Assembly: GCA_964609675.1 (NCBI GenBank)
Contig: CAZSRX010000004.1
Coordinates: forward strand, 1 to 64,000
Direction: 5' to 3'
Source of the DNA: CAZSRX01 sp964609675 [NCBI: uncultured Bacteroidota bacterium]
GTDB lineage: Bacteria; CLD3; SB21
Length of the DNA: 64,000 bases
In this document: positions 62,799 through 64,000 of the stretch, piece by piece
Layout of the letters: each line of letters begins with the position of its first letter
How positions within the stretch are numbered: the stretch's first letter is position 1
Translations under genes and position numbers: made by a program
Notes under the pieces: model-generated
The model's input: the letters and a program-made list of their open reading frames with translations, nothing else
Databases searched by the model: none
What the model was told of the DNA's origin: nothing

Positions 62799-63374
62799 TT
62801 ATCTTTTTTTGAACCGCCAGCAGCCGGCTACGTGATCATCGACCATGCCTGTTGCCTGCATGTGCGCGTAACATATCGTGGTGCCGACAAATTTAAAACC
62901 GCGTTTTTTAAGATCGGCCGACATGGCGTCTGACTCCGCCGTATGCGTCGGTATGCTCTGGGGCGTCACGCCTTTCGGATTTCTGAGGGTTTGATAATTT
63001 GTAAATCGCCATATATACCGGTCGAACGTGCCGAATTCCTTCTGAACTTCCAGAAAGCGTCGGGCGTTATTAATCGCCGCTTCAATCTTGGCTTTATTGC
63101 GAACAATTTTTTCATTCTGCAAAAGGCGTGCAACGTCCCGCCGCGTCATGCGCGCCACTTTAACGGGATCAAATCCGCGGAACGCTTTTCGGAAATCTTC
63201 CCGTTTCCTCAAAATTGTTATCCAACTCAGGCCGGCCTGAAAGGACTCTAAAATCAGAAACTCAAAAATCTTTCGATCATCATGAACCGGCACGCCCCAT
63301 TCCTCGTCGTGATAGCGGACGTAAAGCGCATCCTCCCCGCACCACCAGCATCGTTGTCTTATTTTTATAGTCAT
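62799..63374 (-). CDS. tag: DNA-3-methyladenine glycosylase I
   Basis: Removes 3-methyladenine from alkylated DNA. A 191-residue HhH-superfamily enzyme with the N-terminal Zn-binding CWWCGEDALYVRYHDEEWG, ESFQAGLSWITILRKR, and the C-terminal FVGTTICYAHMQATGMVDDH containing Zn ligands His and Cys. Length is that of E. coli Tag. The ATG lies about 70 bp from the tmRNA gene, which is transcribed the opposite way. Confidence 0.95.
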   Translation of the reverse strand: MTIKIRQRCWWCGEDALYVRYHDEEWGVPVHDDRKIFEFLILESFQAGLSWITILRKREDFRKAFRGFDPVKVARMTRRDVARLLQNEKIVRNKAKIEAAINNARRFLEVQKEFGTFDRYIWRFTNYQTLRNPKGVTPQSIPTHTAESDAMSADLKKRGFKFVGTTICYAHMQATGMVDDHVAGCWRFKKR

Positions 63375-63409
63375 AGCGACCTTTTTAAAAAGCGAATATA
63401 AAAAAATTA

Positions 63410-63438
63410 TTGAAATAATGAACAGAAAAAATTATTAT
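63410..63438 (+). promoter_or_regulatory. Promoter of the tmRNA gene
   Basis: TTGAAA at 63410-63415 and TATTAT at 63433-63438 are spaced by 17 bp. The predicted start, about eight bases on, coincides with the mature tmRNA 5' end at 63447. Confidence 0.7.
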
Positions 63439-63446
63439 ATCCGTAC

Positions 63447-63805
63447 GGGGACGAACTGGATTCGACGGGTATAGGTGGTCCCGGATGGCATGCCGAGCTC
63501 TCCTGTGTGCTCGTTAAACAAGCGGGAAAAAGATAAACGACAACAATGCTTACGCATTGGCTGCCTAAGACTTAACCGTCTTAAGCCCGTTTTACGCGAC
63601 TTTCGTCTGTTGAGGTTGGGTAAAACGTCATTTCAGACAGACTAGCCGATGTCCAATGCCCGGAGGACTGACGCGAAACTTTATCGGGCTGGCCGGAGCG
63701 TTTTTCGCTGACTTTTGATGCTCCGGTAAGATTCAAAGCCGGCTACGCATGTAGAAATCCCCGATGGCTTATATTCGGACACGGGTTCAATTCCCGTCGT
63801 CTCCA
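63447..63805 (+). ncRNA. ssrA: tmRNA
   Basis: Transfer-messenger RNA that rescues stalled ribosomes. The 5' end GGGGACGAACTGGATTCGACGG and 3' T arm CGGGTTCAATTCCCG with CGTCTCC acceptor strand are diagnostic; CCA is not encoded. The tag frame ends at TAA 63566-63568 and reads NDNNAYALAA, with the preceding codon ATA (63533) as a possible resume codon. A hairpin (AAGAC/GTCTT) just after the stop is the usual H5 element. The length of about 359 nt is typical. Confidence 0.95.
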
Positions 63806-63807
63806 CA

Positions 63808-63840
63808 AAAAACCTCTCTGCCTGGCCGAGAGGTTTTTCT
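63808..63840 (+). terminator. Rho-independent terminator of tmRNA
   Basis: AAAAACCTCTC and GAGAGGTTTTT pair around a nine-base loop, ending in a T-run; it starts two bases after the tmRNA. Confidence 0.9.
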
Positions 63841-64000
63841 ATATCGCTCCTCTCTAAATTACATCTTGCTATTTTTAATTTAATTATTGAAATTACGTGT
63901 GCGGATATCGGGTGTTTTCAGAATTACTTTAAAATATGATATCCGTCATTTTTTTTTTACACAAAATAGTTATTATATAACAAATCCAATTATTTTTAAC

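Overview
The window reads as chromosomal core sequence from a Gram-negative bacterium, most likely of the Fibrobacterota-Chlorobiota-Bacteroidota (FCB) superphylum or a neighbouring candidate phylum. Pointers are a PorV/PorQ-type outer membrane protein, a VCBS/FG-GAP protein ending in a FlgD-like Ig (type IX secretion-like) domain, a DUF2723 membrane protein, a 31-residue COX24/AURKAIP1-type basic protein, RNase Y, a TamA/BamA-type protein and a TonB protein. The exact phylum cannot be fixed from the sequence alone. There is no prophage, CRISPR array, rRNA operon or intact insertion sequence. Coding density is high, and genes sit in tight same-strand blocks.

Layout. 0.2-2.7 kb (+): an unrecognised membrane-anchored protein and a POT peptide transporter, closed by a bidirectional terminator. 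2.8-6.9 kb (-): DUF3332 lipoprotein, 3-hydroxyacyl-CoA dehydrogenase, SPOR lipoprotein, two HAD hydrolases, HD-domain hydrolase. 7.35-9.8 kb (+): pyrB, a dTDP-glucose dehydratase and a cNMP-binding protein. 9.8-17.1 kb (-): selB, VCBS/FlgD-Ig protein, dacB, cNMP-GAF-histidine kinase and PorV-like protein as one close-packed block. 17.2-24.6 kb (+): rpe, tonB, purD, amidase, GNAT, SPOR, thpR, peptidoglycan-binding protein, recX. 24.6-30.9 kb (-): RsmB/F methyltransferase, tRNA-Ala(CGC), a Cys/Met PLP enzyme, a CPA antiporter, a GroES-like protein, a GH3 enzyme and a SUI1 protein. 31.0-32.7 kb (+): pdxJ and asparaginase. 32.7-33.3 kb: apparently decayed DNA. 33.3-35.0 kb (-): NYN protein and class V aminotransferase. 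35.1-46.7 kb (+): tRNA-Phe with a duplicated 3' end/terminator, sppA, HU/IHF, the COX24-type protein, truA, an EEP phosphodiesterase, then pstC-pstA-pstB-phoU-phoB-phoR behind a candidate Pho box, and a large tandem-repeat protein of unknown function. 46.9-50.8 kb (-): pyrC, YigZ, TamA-like protein. 51.1-59.8 kb (+): rny, bioY, GAF/HD-GYP, prmC (apparently frameshifted), a PAS protein with a degenerate kinase core plus a stand-alone receiver, cysS, cyclase. 59.8-63.4 kb (-): tag, DUF2723, EamA transporter. 63.4-63.8 kb (+): tmRNA and its terminator.

Functional themes are phosphate sensing and uptake (complete except for PstS), cell-envelope and peptidoglycan maintenance (DacB, amidase, GH3, SPOR proteins, TamA-like, PorV-like), translation and RNA metabolism (tmRNA, SelB, CysS, TruA, PrmC, RNase Y, RsmB/F, ThpR), and de novo nucleotide/cofactor synthesis (PyrB, PyrC, PurD, PdxJ, Rpe). 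I found no clearly new multi-gene system. The observations most worth a second look are the repeat protein after phoR, the degenerate PAS-kinase/receiver pair, the duplicated tRNA-Phe 3' end, the frameshift in prmC and the uncharacterised first gene.
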